DNA of 64,000 nt from Rhodothermus marinus DSM 4252 (GCF_000024845.1 NC_013501.1:376001-440000), one strand, 5' to 3'. Positions 44,862-53,124 are shown, numbered from the stretch's first letter. A program made the numbers and translations. Notes: generated from the sequence alone by a model not told the origin.

Positions 44862-45341
44862 ATGCCTGAGCAATCATCTGCTGACGTTATTCTCCGTCCT
44901 TTCCGGCCTGACGACCTTCCGGCGCTGGTGGATGTCTACATGGCTGCATACCGGGACTTTCCCGAGTACGGGGAGCCTGACGAGGCGCATGCGCTGCGTT
45001 ATCTGCAATGGCTGCAGCGTCATCATACGCTGTTTCTCATAGCCGAGGTGGAGGGCCGACCGGTGGGATTTATCGTAGTGGATACCAACTGGCGGGACTG
45101 GAAGGGCCGTCGAATCGGAGAGATTCATGAACTGGCGGTTCAGCCGGAATACTGGGGGCGGAGCATTGCCCACCGACTGCTCGAGGCCGCGCTGGATCAT
45201 ATCCGTGCGCAGGGTCTGCAACAGGCCGGCCTCTGGGTGGGGGTCCGGAACGAGCGGGCCCAGAGCTTTTACCGTCACATCGGATTTCGGCGCTCGGGGA
45301 TGCGGAAGGACGAATGGATTAAAATGGTAAAAAGCCTGTAG
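44862..45341 (+). CDS. GNAT-family N-acetyltransferase
   Basis: A 159-residue acyl-CoA-dependent acetyltransferase. The acetyl-CoA binding motif A reads IHELAVQPEYWGRSIAHRLLEAALDHI (about residues 88-115, with the Q/R-x-x-G/S-x-G/A-type loop WGRSIA), followed by motif B VGVRNERAQSFYRHIGF. The acceptor is unknown. Its last 67 bp overlap the 3' end of the convergent M20 peptidase gene. Confidence 0.88.
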   Translation: MPEQSSADVILRPFRPDDLPALVDVYMAAYRDFPEYGEPDEAHALRYLQWLQRHHTLFLIAEVEGRPVGFIVVDTNWRDWKGRRIGEIHELAVQPEYWGRSIAHRLLEAALDHIRAQGLQQAGLWVGVRNERAQSFYRHIGFRRSGMRKDEWIKMVKSL

Positions 45342-46378
45342 AGGACCCGGGCCGTGTCTACCAGTTCCGCAACAGTGATGTGTTCTTCTGGACCGTGGGC
45401 ACGGGCCAGGTCGCCAAAGCCAAAAATGACACAGGAGGCGCCCACCTTGGAAAAGTTGGCCGCGTCGGTCCAGGAGGGCATCGTGTCGTACTGAGGGCGG
45501 CGGCCCAGGGCTTCCGTGTATGCCTCTTCCAGAAGCGTCACGCCGGCATGGTGCCCGAAGTCCAGCGGATTTTCGGCGTCCACGCGGCGGTACATGACCT
45601 CGCCCCGAAACATGGTCCGGGCCAGTTGTTGCAGCACTTCTTCGGCGGGCTCCCATTGCTGATCGGCCGGGATGATCACTTCCACCAGAGCCCGGGCCTC
45701 CGGAGGGGTGGCGTAATGATCCCAGCCGCCCTGAAACGAGAGCACGTTCAGCGGGCGTTGCAATGCGTTCTCGGCGGCCTGCAGATAGGCCATAAGGGTG
45801 CGAATGGGATGCGGGCCCCGGTGAAAGAGTGCCGCGTGGCGAGGGGTGCCATAGCTCCGCACCTCGAATTCCAGCGCACCGGCCTGGCGGGTGCAGATGT
45901 GGCCATTGCTTGGCTCCAGCACCAGTACGCAGTGATCCGGGCCCAGCAGGCGGGCCAGCGCGGCCGAACCGGCCGCGGAGGTGTTTTCTTCATCCACCGT
46001 GAAGGCCACCGACACGGGAATCTGACCGTAGGTCCGATGGCAGGCTTCCAGCGCGATCGTCAGCGCTGCCAGGAGGCCTTTCGTGTCTACCGCGCCTCGG
46101 CCATAAATGCGGTCTTCCTCACGACGTGGACGAAAAGGATCGACCATGCCCAGTGGGGGCACCGTGTCCACGTGGGTGTTCACGATGAACGGCTTTGCCG
46201 GATCGAGGTGAATCAGGTTGTACTGGGGTTGTCCGCCGACCTGCTTGCCTGCGTCCTGACGTTCCCAGCGAAGGAAATCGAGGCGCTTCTCCAGGTAGTG
46301 CAGAATAGGCGTGCAGTCCTCATGGCTCGGGATGGCGATGAGCTGTTCCAGTTCCTGAATCAGGGTGCTCGGCTGCAT
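45275..46378 (-). CDS. M20 family deacylase/peptidase (ArgE/DapE-like)
   Basis: A 367-residue cytoplasmic zinc hydrolase. Metal-binding motifs are NTHVDTVPP, GRGAVDTKG and DEENTSAAG (catalytic Glu and bridging residue). The dimerisation domain has SYGTPRHAALFHRGPHPI, and the C-terminal HGPEEHITVAELVD supplies the last His ligand. Its short form resembles acetylornithine or acetyl-lysine deacetylases of Bacteroidota, but the substrate is not fixed. Start ATG 46378 (MQPSTLIQELEQL); the frame upstream to 46495 crosses a terminator. Confidence 0.82.
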   Translation of the reverse strand: MQPSTLIQELEQLIAIPSHEDCTPILHYLEKRLDFLRWERQDAGKQVGGQPQYNLIHLDPAKPFIVNTHVDTVPPLGMVDPFRPRREEDRIYGRGAVDTKGLLAALTIALEACHRTYGQIPVSVAFTVDEENTSAAGSAALARLLGPDHCVLVLEPSNGHICTRQAGALEFEVRSYGTPRHAALFHRGPHPIRTLMAYLQAAENALQRPLNVLSFQGGWDHYATPPEARALVEVIIPADQQWEPAEEVLQQLARTMFRGEVMYRRVDAENPLDFGHHAGVTLLEEAYTEALGRRPQYDTMPSWTDAANFSKVGASCVIFGFGDLARAHGPEEHITVAELVDTARVLYRLFTILIHSSFRIPERRNPM

Positions 46379-46460
46379 GGGCTGTTGTTCAATAGGTGGG
46401 GTGTCAGGGTATGCCGGAAAGCGCCTGTGGAAACTCGCCAGGAGAACCGCACGGCATAAA

Positions 46461-46488
46461 AAAATCCCGCCCACTGGCGGGATTTTTG
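46461..46488. terminator. Bidirectional rho-independent terminator
   Basis: A perfect 12-bp stem (AAAAATCCCGCC with GGCGGGATTTTT, loop CACT) with A/U tails on both sides. It lies between tmRNA and the M20 gene, both on the minus strand, and so terminates tmRNA. Confidence 0.85.
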
Positions 46489-46548
46489 AGCACACGCAAA
46501 AATTTCTGGTTGTAAATCGCCAAAAAATAAAGACTTATGGGATCTATC

Positions 46549-46919
46549 TGGTGGAGATGGCGGGAGTCGAACCCGCGTCCGGATGGCCGCCCGGTCAGGC
46601 GTCTACGTGCGTAGCCGGCCTATTCGTTGTCGTCCATGCCGTATGCCGGCCGGCGAGGCCAGGCATGGACCCAGGCTGATTGGAATCTCGCTGCGCCGGT
46701 TCAGCCGGCACCGGCTACAGCCAGTCCGCCTCCGACGATGCCTCGCCGCGCGCGGGCGGACGCGCTGCGCGGGAGACAGATGGCGGGCTTAATTAGGCCG
46801 CCATCGCGTACGAGTAGTCGTTCGCACTTACTTTTTCCTGGCGAGATTAACGAGCATGCCAGGCAGCTCGGCACGCAGCCTGCCGTGCGTCTACCACCCG
46901 TCGAATCCAGTTCATCCCC
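46549..46919 (-). ncRNA. ssrA: Transfer-messenger RNA (tmRNA)
   Basis: Rescues stalled ribosomes and tags the nascent protein. The minus strand starts GGGGATGAACTGGATTCGAC (46919) and ends with a tRNA-like T-arm (GGGTTCGACTCCC) and an encoded CCA at 46551-46549. The acceptor stem pairs GGGGATG with CATCTCC. The tag frame at 46825-46793 reads GCG AAC GAC TAC TCG TAC GCG ATG GCG GCC TAA, giving ANDYSYAMAA. The hydrophobic MAA end suits ClpXP/ClpAP degradation. The length is about 371 nt. It is bounded by a terminator on the left and a promoter on the right. Confidence 0.93.
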
Positions 46920-46921
46920 AT

Positions 46922-46950
46922 CAAAGAACGCACACGTTGATACGATCAAA
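46922..46950 (-). promoter_or_regulatory. tmRNA promoter, Bacteroidota type
   Basis: Minus strand: TTTG (46950-46947), an 18-base spacer, then TTCTTTG (46928-46922), near the TAnnTTTG consensus. This places the -7 box three bases before the predicted tmRNA 5' end at 46919. Confidence 0.55.
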
Positions 46951-46964
46951 CTGCAAAAAGTTCC

Positions 46965-47417
46965 CTACCAGCGCGGCCGCACGTGGTCCCGCTGAAAGGC
47001 CGTGCCGGCCGGCTCCAGTCCTTCGGCTTCCAGCGCTGCATGCAATCGGGGCAGGAGCGTGGCCCGCAGCCCGGCCGGCAGGTAAGGAATCTTGCTGCGG
47101 CGGCCCGTGATGTAGTGACGATAGGGGTGGATGAACACGCGCACAAAGCGCCCGTCCACCGGCACAGCCTCCAGACGCACCACCACCCGATACAGGCCCC
47201 AGTGCTGCAGCGAACGGGACATGGTCTCCAGGTGCAAAGAATCCGACTGCGACACCTCCCAGCCTTCCGAGGCCAGCGCCCGCGCTACCGGCTGCAGCGA
47301 GGGGCCGGTCGTGTCGGGCAGGCGGTAGTCGTAGTAGAGCGGTACCAGGCGCGGACTGCAACCCGTCCCCGCAAGGCTCAGGAGCAACACCGGGAGGAAG
47401 AAAAGAAACCCGCGCAT
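46965..47417 (-). CDS. Hypothetical lipoprotein (150 residues)
   Basis: ATG 47417 gives a signal peptide MRGFLFFLPVLLLSLAGTGC with a lipobox-like AGTGC (Cys20). The mature part is about 130 residues (DYRLPDTTGPSLQPVARALA, GLYRVVVRLEAVPV, RVFIHPYRHYITGRRSKIPY) with mixed alpha/beta character and no recognised family. The frame extends to 47483 but the signal peptide fixes the start. It lies immediately upstream of tmRNA on the same strand. Confidence 0.75.
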   Translation of the reverse strand: MRGFLFFLPVLLLSLAGTGCSPRLVPLYYDYRLPDTTGPSLQPVARALASEGWEVSQSDSLHLETMSRSLQHWGLYRVVVRLEAVPVDGRFVRVFIHPYRHYITGRRSKIPYLPAGLRATLLPRLHAALEAEGLEPAGTAFQRDHVRPRW

Positions 47418-47481
47418 CGCGATCGGTCGGCTGCTCCAGCAGCCATACCGAAAACGCGCGCAAGAAGATCCGCATAAAAGC

Positions 47482-47518
47482 ATCGGGCAGGTACGCTCAC
47501 CCTTCGTACCTGCCCGAT
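47482..47518 (-). terminator. Rho-independent terminator after the alpha/beta hydrolase
   Basis: A perfect 14-bp stem (47482-47495 with 47505-47518, ATCGGGCAGGTACG) with a 9-base loop. On the minus strand it is followed by GCTTTTAT. It separates the hydrolase gene from the lipoprotein gene downstream. Confidence 0.75.
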
Positions 47519-47614
47519 CGGCGGAGGCTCACCGCAATGTGGCATGCAACACCCAGGAGGCAGAGCGCGCAGCCACATTTGATTCTGTGCAAGCAACATG
47601 CCAGACGCTCAGCT

Positions 47615-48472
47615 TCACGAATCTGGGGTAGGAGCAGAAGGAGCTGGCGCCGAGGTGTCCGCTTTCGCAGACCGGGGGCGTCCGTTCGAAACAACAGTCG
47701 GACAGTGTTGCTGCAGAAATGCCAGTAGCAGCGCGTTGAACTGCTCCGGCCGCTCCATCATAGGCGCATGGCCGCACCGGTCGATGAAGTGCAGCGTGGC
47801 GGCCGGCAAATGTTTCCGGAAGGTTTCGGCCACCTCCGGCGGAGTGATCCGGTCGTTGCGTCCCCAGATGAGGAGCACGGGCATGGTGAGCTCGCAGAGA
47901 CGATCGGTGACGGTTTCCCGCTGGGCCGAACGGGCCATGCGGATCAGCCGGATCGCCTTCTGGCGGTCGTGAATCGTGGCCTGCACGCGATCGACCAGCT
48001 CGTCGGTGGCGTGCCGGGGGTCGTAAAACGTCAGGGCTGCCCGTTCCCGGATGTACGCGCGGTCGTAGCGGCGCAGCGTGGATGTGCCCAGCTCGACTTC
48101 GTAAATGCCGGAGGCGCCCGTCAACACCAGCGCCGCCACGCGCTCCGGATGGCGCAGGGCATAAAGCAACGCCAGATGGCCGCCCAGCGAGTTGCCCGCC
48201 AGCACAACGCGCTCACATCGCATTGCATCCAGAAACTGCTCCAGAAAGGCGACCAGGCCCTGCAGGTTGCTTTCACGAACGGGTAGCTCGTAGATCGGAA
48301 GCAGGGGAATCCACACGCGGTAGCCGTTTGCGGTCAGCGCTTCGGCCGTGGCCTCCCAGTTAGACGGCTCGCCCAGCATCCCGTAGAGCAGGACCACCGG
48401 CGGCGAAGCCGACGCCGGGCCGGCCTCCAGATACGCATACGGCTCGGTATGGGAGCGAAACGGTGAGGGCAT
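47615..48472 (-). CDS. Alpha/beta hydrolase
   Basis: A 285-residue alpha/beta-hydrolase-fold enzyme. The nucleophile elbow AGNSLGGHLAL (Ser near 98), the oxyanion region LLYGMLGEPSNW, the acid IWGRNDRITPP (Asp) and DRCGHAPMMERP (His) complete the triad. The lid and substrate are unspecified; esterase or meta-cleavage hydrolase types look alike. The tail beyond residue 260 is a Pro/Ser/Ala-rich extension. Start ATG 48472 (MPSPFRSH) or 48484. Confidence 0.87.
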   Translation of the reverse strand: MPSPFRSHTEPYAYLEAGPASASPPVVLLYGMLGEPSNWEATAEALTANGYRVWIPLLPIYELPVRESNLQGLVAFLEQFLDAMRCERVVLAGNSLGGHLALLYALRHPERVAALVLTGASGIYEVELGTSTLRRYDRAYIRERAALTFYDPRHATDELVDRVQATIHDRQKAIRLIRMARSAQRETVTDRLCELTMPVLLIWGRNDRITPPEVAETFRKHLPAATLHFIDRCGHAPMMERPEQFNALLLAFLQQHCPTVVSNGRPRSAKADTSAPAPSAPTPDS

Positions 48473-48625
48473 ACAATTCTGCACAGACTACTACGGCAGG
48501 CGATCCCAAAATACGGCTGCTTTTTCACAGACGCCAGTCAACTGCAGGAGAAACCGGTTCATCAGCCTCAGCGTTTACCCTGCTCAGCATAGCATTTTCA
48601 CCACCAGCCCGGAACGTAGTGACCT

Positions 48626-48721
48626 ATGCCTTGCGGACGGAAACGGAAACGGAAAAAGATCGCCACGCACAAGCGGAAAAAGCGGCTTCGTAAGAATCGC
48701 CACAAGAAGAAAAAACGCTAA
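48626..48721 (+). CDS. AURKAIP1/COX24-type small basic ribosome-associated protein (31 residues)
   Basis: A 31-codon gene encoding MPCGRKRKRKKIATHKRKKR followed by LRKNRHKKKKR. It matches the conserved pattern of tiny Bacteroidota proteins of the AURKAIP1/COX24 family (M-P-x-G-K-K-R-K-x-x-K-x-A-T-H-K-R-K-K-R). These are thought to be small-subunit ribosome components. More than 60% of residues are Lys or Arg. It is closely followed by a terminator, indicating a single-gene transcript. Position 3 is Cys. Confidence 0.85.
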   Translation: MPCGRKRKRKKIATHKRKKRLRKNRHKKKKR

Positions 48722-48726
48722 GTTGA

Positions 48727-48763
48727 GAAAAGCTGCGGTCGGGTTCCGACGTAGCTTTTCGTT
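48727..48763 (+). terminator. Rho-independent terminator after the COX24-like gene
   Basis: GAAAAGCT (48727-48734) pairs with AGCTTTTC (48753-48760), with an inner GTCGG/CCGAC stem and a following GTTTATTT. Confidence 0.75.
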
Positions 48764-48792
48764 TATTTGAACACGGGCAACGCCAGATTGGA

Positions 48793-49122
48793 ATGAAAAA
48801 GACGTACACGACAGGCGAGGTGGTTCGCGCCGGACTGCTGGGCGCGCTGCTGGGTGGGGTGGCTGGCTTTGTGGTGGGATTGCTGGTTGCTCCCGAGACG
48901 GGCGGACAGATGCGCCGCCGCCTCACCTACCAGCTGGAGCACCTGGGCGAACGGCTCCAGCGGCTGAGTGAGCAGCTCCTGCATCCGCCCAGGCCGGGTG
49001 AAGCGCGCCGCAGTGGCGAAGCCCTGGTGGCCAGTGCCCGCGCCGAGGCCGAAACCATCCGCCAGGATATTGACGCGTTGCTGGGCGATCTGCGCCGTAA
49101 ACGGACCTCCGCAAACTCCTGA
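48793..49122 (+). CDS. YtxH-domain membrane protein
   Basis: A 109-residue protein with one Gly-rich membrane segment (about 12-34, GLLGALLGGVAGFVVGLLVAP) immediately followed by ETGGQMRRRL, the hallmark of YtxH proteins. The rest is a charged helix (about 45-105). It is probably anchored in the inner membrane with a cytoplasmic helical tail; family members are stress-linked but without defined biochemistry. It is 29 bp upstream of yaaA. Confidence 0.85.
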   Translation: MKKTYTTGEVVRAGLLGALLGGVAGFVVGLLVAPETGGQMRRRLTYQLEHLGERLQRLSEQLLHPPRPGEARRSGEALVASARAEAETIRQDIDALLGDLRRKRTSANS

Positions 49123-49151
49123 AGCCTGTACCGCCTGGCTTACCGGGATCC

Positions 49152-49964
49152 ATGCCTGAATTCGCCATTCTGCTTCCTCCGGCCGAAGGCAAGAAACCCG
49201 GCGGCAATCCGCTGGCGCCCGACATGTTCGACTATCGCGCGTCGAACACGTTCAACTACTTCAGCGAGTTGAATCCGGAGCGCCGGCGGCTGATCGATGC
49301 GGTGCAGCAGGCCATTCAGGCCGGGGACGATCTGGAAAAAATCTTCGGAGTGAAGGGACCGGCGCTGGAAGAAGCCATTCAGGTCAACCTGGAAATCTAC
49401 AAGGCGCCCCGCATGGCGGCGCTCGACCGCTACAGCCCCGGCGTGATGTACCAGGCGCTGGACTTCCCCGGATTGCCCACCGGTGCCCAGCGCCGCTTCC
49501 TGGAAAACACGATTATCTTCTCGGGCATGTTCGGGCTGCTCCGGCCCGACGATCTGATTCCGAACTATCGCCTGCGCATGGACGCCGTGGTGCCCGGCAT
49601 CGGCAAGGTGTCGCGCTACTGGCGTCCTTACATCAGCCCCATTCTCAACGAGCTGCTTAAAGACCGCTTCGTCTGGAATCTGCTTCCGGCCGCGCACCAG
49701 GAGGCCTGGGAAGACGCCCACACCTACCGCCAGATGGTAGAGATCAAGTTCTTTCAGGAAGAGGGGGGCCAGCGGCGGCCGGTTTCCCACGGCGTCAAAC
49801 CGCTACGCGGCCGTCTGGTCAACTTCATTGTACGCGAAGGACTTGAAGACATCGAGGGCCTGAAAGCCTGGCGGGATTCGGAAGGGTTCGTGCTGGACGA
49901 AGAGGCCAGCGAGTTCGACGAGGCCACCCGCCGGGCCGTGCTGGTGATGGTCAAGCGAGGCTGA
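49152..49964 (+). CDS. yaaA: YaaA family peroxide-stress protein (UPF0246)
   Basis: A 270-residue cytoplasmic protein. The N-terminal ILLPPAEGKKPGG and ASNTFNYF region, then YSPGVMYQALDF, IFSGMFGLLRPDDLIPNYRL and C-terminal VNFIVREGLEDIEGLKAW are family signatures. In E. coli YaaA lowers intracellular iron under peroxide stress and binds DNA. It is followed 4 bp later by udk. Confidence 0.87.
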   Translation: MPEFAILLPPAEGKKPGGNPLAPDMFDYRASNTFNYFSELNPERRRLIDAVQQAIQAGDDLEKIFGVKGPALEEAIQVNLEIYKAPRMAALDRYSPGVMYQALDFPGLPTGAQRRFLENTIIFSGMFGLLRPDDLIPNYRLRMDAVVPGIGKVSRYWRPYISPILNELLKDRFVWNLLPAAHQEAWEDAHTYRQMVEIKFFQEEGGQRRPVSHGVKPLRGRLVNFIVREGLEDIEGLKAWRDSEGFVLDEEASEFDEATRRAVLVMVKRG

Positions 49965-49968
49965 CGGG

Positions 49969-50607
49969 ATGATGGGGCGACCGGTGGTGATCGGCATCGC
50001 GGGCGGCTCGGGCTCCGGCAAAACCACAGTGCTGCGCCGCATCGTCGAAGCCTTCGGACCGGATCGGATTGCCGTTTTAGAGCACGACGCCTACTATCGC
50101 GACCTGAGCCATCTCCCCTTTGAGGCCCGCACGCAGGTCAACTTCGATCATCCCGACGCGCTGGAAACGTCGTTGCTGCGCGCGCATCTCGAGGCGTTGC
50201 TGGCCGGACGGCCCGTCGAAAAGCCCGTTTACAACTTTACCACGCACACGCGTGAGCCCTACACGGTCCGCGTCGAGCCGCGTCCGGTCATCATCGTCGA
50301 GGGCATTCTCGTGCTGGCCGAGCCCGAGCTGCGGGAGCTCATGGACATCAAGCTCTACGTGGATGCGCCCGACGATGTGCGGCTGATCCGACGTATTCGG
50401 CGCGACCTGCAGGAGCGGGGGCGGAGCATCGAATCCATTCTGGAACAGTACGAGCGGACCGTGCGGCCCATGCACCTGGAGTTCGTCGAGCCCTCGAAGC
50501 GTCTGGCCGATGTGATCATCCCCGGCGGCGGGTACAACCAGGTGGCCATCGATATGGTGCTGGCCCGCATTGCCGCGCTGCTGGAGCAGCACGCTACGTC
50601 AGGGTAG
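49969..50607 (+). CDS. udk: Uridine kinase
   Basis: Phosphorylates uridine and cytidine in pyrimidine salvage. The 212-residue protein has P-loop GIAGGSGSGKTT, the substrate segments HDAYYRDLSHLPFEAR and NFDHPDAL, the lid Arg-rich loop RLIRRIRRDLQERGR and HLEFVEPSKRLADVIIP, all in the usual order and length. Tandem ATGs at 49969 and 49972 are both usable. Its 3' end overlaps the opposing coaX gene by 9 bp. Confidence 0.95.
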   Translation: MMGRPVVIGIAGGSGSGKTTVLRRIVEAFGPDRIAVLEHDAYYRDLSHLPFEARTQVNFDHPDALETSLLRAHLEALLAGRPVEKPVYNFTTHTREPYTVRVEPRPVIIVEGILVLAEPELRELMDIKLYVDAPDDVRLIRRIRRDLQERGRSIESILEQYERTVRPMHLEFVEPSKRLADVIIPGGGYNQVAIDMVLARIAALLEQHATSG

Positions 50608-51372
50608 GCCCCGATCTGGATTACGCTCCAGCAGGAGGTAAACGCCCCGGAGCACCAGATGGGGATCGTGCACGTCGATCTGCTGGCCGAGGTGCGTCTG
50701 CAACAGCGAAGCCCAGCCGCCGCTGAGGATGACGAGGGGCGCAGTCGCAAGCGTTTCGGCCACCCGGCGCAACAGTCCCCGTGCGCTTTCCACGAAGCCG
50801 TAGAGCAGGCCGGCCTGAATGGCCGTGCGCGTGGAGCGTCCGACAGGTGAAGGCGGCCATTCGAGCGGCACTTCGGGGAGCTGGGCCGTCCCTTCCGCCA
50901 GGGCCTGACGCATCAGGGACGGACCGGGCGCGATCACGCCCCCCTGGTAGCAGCCGTGCTCGTCGATCACTTCGATCGTGAACGCCGTGCCCGCCAGCAG
51001 GGCCAGCACGGGACGTCGCCGGGGGCGTCCATAAAGCTCCCAGGCGGCGACGGCGGCCGCCAGTCGGTCAGTGCCCAGCGTGTGCGGCGTCTCGTAGGCC
51101 AGCGTGAAGGGCAGACGCCAGTCCGGCCCGATCAGCGCCGGCCGCACGCCGGACAGCTGCTGCACGGTTTCCTGCACGACGGGCGTGCGGGCGGGCACCA
51201 CCGACGCCATGGCTGCCCGCGTCGGCCGGTAGTCGCGCAGCGCGGCGGCCAGTTGCTGTTGCAGCCCGGCCGCGTCCGGCCCGGCCACGCGGAAGGTGTG
51301 CACCAGACGGTCCGCTTCGAACAGACCGCCCTTCAGCGCACTGTTGCCCAGATCCAGTGCCAGCCAGGTCAT
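50599..51372 (-). CDS. coaX: Type III pantothenate kinase
   Basis: First step of coenzyme A synthesis: pantothenate plus ATP to 4'-phosphopantothenate. The 257-residue protein has the CoaX signatures LALDLGNSALKGG (phosphate loop), TLGTDRLAAAVAA, the metal/acidic region around VLALLAGTAFTIEVID and GGVIAPG. The usual D-x-G-T motif is L-A-G-T-A here (normally DAGTA), a departure worth noting. It is translationally coupled to the upstream lipoprotein gene by a 4-bp ATGA overlap. Confidence 0.9.
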   Translation of the reverse strand: MTWLALDLGNSALKGGLFEADRLVHTFRVAGPDAAGLQQQLAAALRDYRPTRAAMASVVPARTPVVQETVQQLSGVRPALIGPDWRLPFTLAYETPHTLGTDRLAAAVAAWELYGRPRRRPVLALLAGTAFTIEVIDEHGCYQGGVIAPGPSLMRQALAEGTAQLPEVPLEWPPSPVGRSTRTAIQAGLLYGFVESARGLLRRVAETLATAPLVILSGGWASLLQTHLGQQIDVHDPHLVLRGVYLLLERNPDRGLP

Positions 51373-52166
51373 CGGTCGTCAGGCTTCAGGGCCATCAGGT
51401 CTTCGAACGGATGTTGGCAGAAGGCCGGGAGACGCGGAAGGCTGTCGGCCGGCGCCTGCGTGCCATAAATGTAGCGTGTCTCCAGACAGAATCGATAGGG
51501 TGGCCGACCGGGCGGGTCGAGTTCCAGGAGCAACTGCTCCCGGAGCAGGCGACCGTCGTCCGGGTGCAGCCCTACGCTCAGAAAGCGGCGCTCTGTGCCG
51601 AAGAGCGTCGCGTGCGTTTCCTGCAGCACGGCACCGATGAGTCGGCGTGCGTCGAGGTAGAGCATACCCTGGAAGGCTTCCGGCCCCGTGCGCTCCGGGT
51701 CGGCCGGACGCACGTGCAGGCGGGCTACCGTCCGGCCGAACAGCACCGTGTCGGGCAGCGACCGAAAGCGATAGGCATCGCGCTGGCGCGGCTGGAGAAA
51801 CGGGAGCGGTTCGGGCCAGAGCGCCTGCGTGGCCGCCAGCGGCGCATGATCTGCACGGCTGATTGCATGGTCGAAAGGACCTTCGGGAAAGGTGCCGTTT
51901 TGATCGATGCGGAGCCAGCGCAAAGCCGAATCGGGGCGGTAAAGGCCGGTGCGTACAGCGCGGCCCAGCAATCGGCCGCTGCTGTCCAGCACGACCAGCG
52001 TACGGGTCAACCGGAAGGTGTCCCGGGCCAGCCGCTCGAAAGCCCGGGGGATGGTCGTGGCTTCCAGTTCGGCCACCGGAGTTCGGGTAGTCGGTGGACC
52101 GGAGGCCGGGGGGCGGCAGGCCAGGCTCAAAACACACAGGAAACCCACCCAGTAGAGGGAACGCAT
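51369..52166 (-). CDS. Hypothetical lipoprotein (265 residues)
   Basis: ATG 52166 starts MRSLYWVGFLCVLSLAC, a lipoprotein signal with Cys17. The mature 248 residues contain no domain I recognise; repeated FRLTRTLVVLDSSGRLLG and DAYRFRSLPDTVLFGRTVAR segments suggest an all-beta fold, and an outer-membrane lipid-linked location is plausible. Stop overlaps coaX start. The long open frame continuing to 53108 is the antisense shadow of the phosphatase gene. Confidence 0.72.
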   Translation of the reverse strand: MRSLYWVGFLCVLSLACRPPASGPPTTRTPVAELEATTIPRAFERLARDTFRLTRTLVVLDSSGRLLGRAVRTGLYRPDSALRWLRIDQNGTFPEGPFDHAISRADHAPLAATQALWPEPLPFLQPRQRDAYRFRSLPDTVLFGRTVARLHVRPADPERTGPEAFQGMLYLDARRLIGAVLQETHATLFGTERRFLSVGLHPDDGRLLREQLLLELDPPGRPPYRFCLETRYIYGTQAPADSLPRLPAFCQHPFEDLMALKPDDR

Positions 52167-52229
52167 ACATGCCAGGGGTTTAGAAGGCGAAGCGCCGAAA
52201 GAACGACCAGAGCAGACGATTGGCTCCGC

Positions 52230-53048
52230 ATGATGGATGCCTACACGCTTTACGAAGAAGCCCGTGAGGTGGCGGCCCGGCTGGCCCGCGATGCCGGACA
52301 GATCGCCCGCTACTATGCCGGTCGGGTGACCGTCCGCGAAAAAGGCTATAACGAGCTGGTCACGCAGGCCGACGAAGAAGTACAGCGCTTCCTGATCGAG
52401 CAGATCCACCGGCATTTCCCCGAGCACGCGATTCTGGCCGAGGAGAACCTGTCCGACATGCAGGACGGCAGGGAAGGGGCGTCGTTTCGATGGATCATCG
52501 ATCCGATCGACGGCACGACGAACTTCACGCACGGTGTGCCGCCCTATGGCATCAGTCTGGCACTCCAGCATGAAGGCCGGACGGTCGTGGGGGTCGTCTA
52601 CGACGTGCCCCACGACGAGCTGTTCACCGCAGTGCGGGGCGGCGGGCTGTACGTCAACGGGGTGCGCGCCCGGGTTAGCCAGACCGAAACGCTCCGGGAG
52701 GCGCTCATCACGACCGGCTTCCCCTACCGGGAAGTCGTGCATCTGGAAGAATATCTGGAGGCGCTCGGGCGTGTGATTCGAGCGACGCGAGGGGTGCGTC
52801 GGCCGGGCGCGGCTTCGGTCGATCTGGCCTGGGTGGCCTGCGGACGCTTCGACGGATTCTTCGAGACGGGCCTGAGTCCCTGGGATGTAGCGGCCGGCAT
52901 CCTGCTGGTCGAAGAAGGCGGAGGACGGGTGACGGACTTTCACGGGCGGCCCGATCCGATCTTTGCCCGCCAGATGCTGGCCACGAACGGGCGCATCCAC
53001 GAGGCGCTCTGCGAGCTGGTCGCGCCGCTGCACCACGTCTACGCCTGA
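52230..53048 (+). CDS. Inositol monophosphatase family protein
   Basis: A Mg-dependent, Li-sensitive-type sugar phosphatase (inositol 1-phosphate, or related phosphomonoesters such as 3'-phosphoadenosine phosphate). The 272-residue product has metal motifs EEN (about 71), WIIDPIDGTTNF (about 90-101) and LSPWDVAAGILLVEEGGG. In Rhodothermus a role in compatible solute or inositol metabolism is possible but not shown. Tandem ATGs at 52230 and 52233. The frame is open far upstream (to 51357) but only as antisense to the lipoprotein gene. Confidence 0.9.
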   Translation: MMDAYTLYEEAREVAARLARDAGQIARYYAGRVTVREKGYNELVTQADEEVQRFLIEQIHRHFPEHAILAEENLSDMQDGREGASFRWIIDPIDGTTNFTHGVPPYGISLALQHEGRTVVGVVYDVPHDELFTAVRGGGLYVNGVRARVSQTETLREALITTGFPYREVVHLEEYLEALGRVIRATRGVRRPGAASVDLAWVACGRFDGFFETGLSPWDVAAGILLVEEGGGRVTDFHGRPDPIFARQMLATNGRIHEALCELVAPLHHVYA

Positions 53049-53084
53049 GTGGCGCCGACTTTTCTTCGAGGGCTGCGCCGTGCT

Positions 53085-53092
53085 ATCTTCGA
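53085..53092 (+). promoter_or_regulatory. Candidate -7 element of the fabI promoter
   Basis: TATCTTCG matches TAnnTTTG in seven of eight positions, with a TTTTC stretch 19-20 bases upstream at 53061-53065. It lies 33 bp before the fabI start. Confidence 0.3.
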
Positions 53093-53124
53093 GCATTCCT
53101 GTCCACAAAACGCAAGGAAGTCCT

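Noticed and set aside
52166-53108. Upstream extension of the 265-residue lipoprotein ORF
   Set aside because: It is antisense to the inositol monophosphatase gene; the lipoprotein signal peptide marks the true start at 52166.
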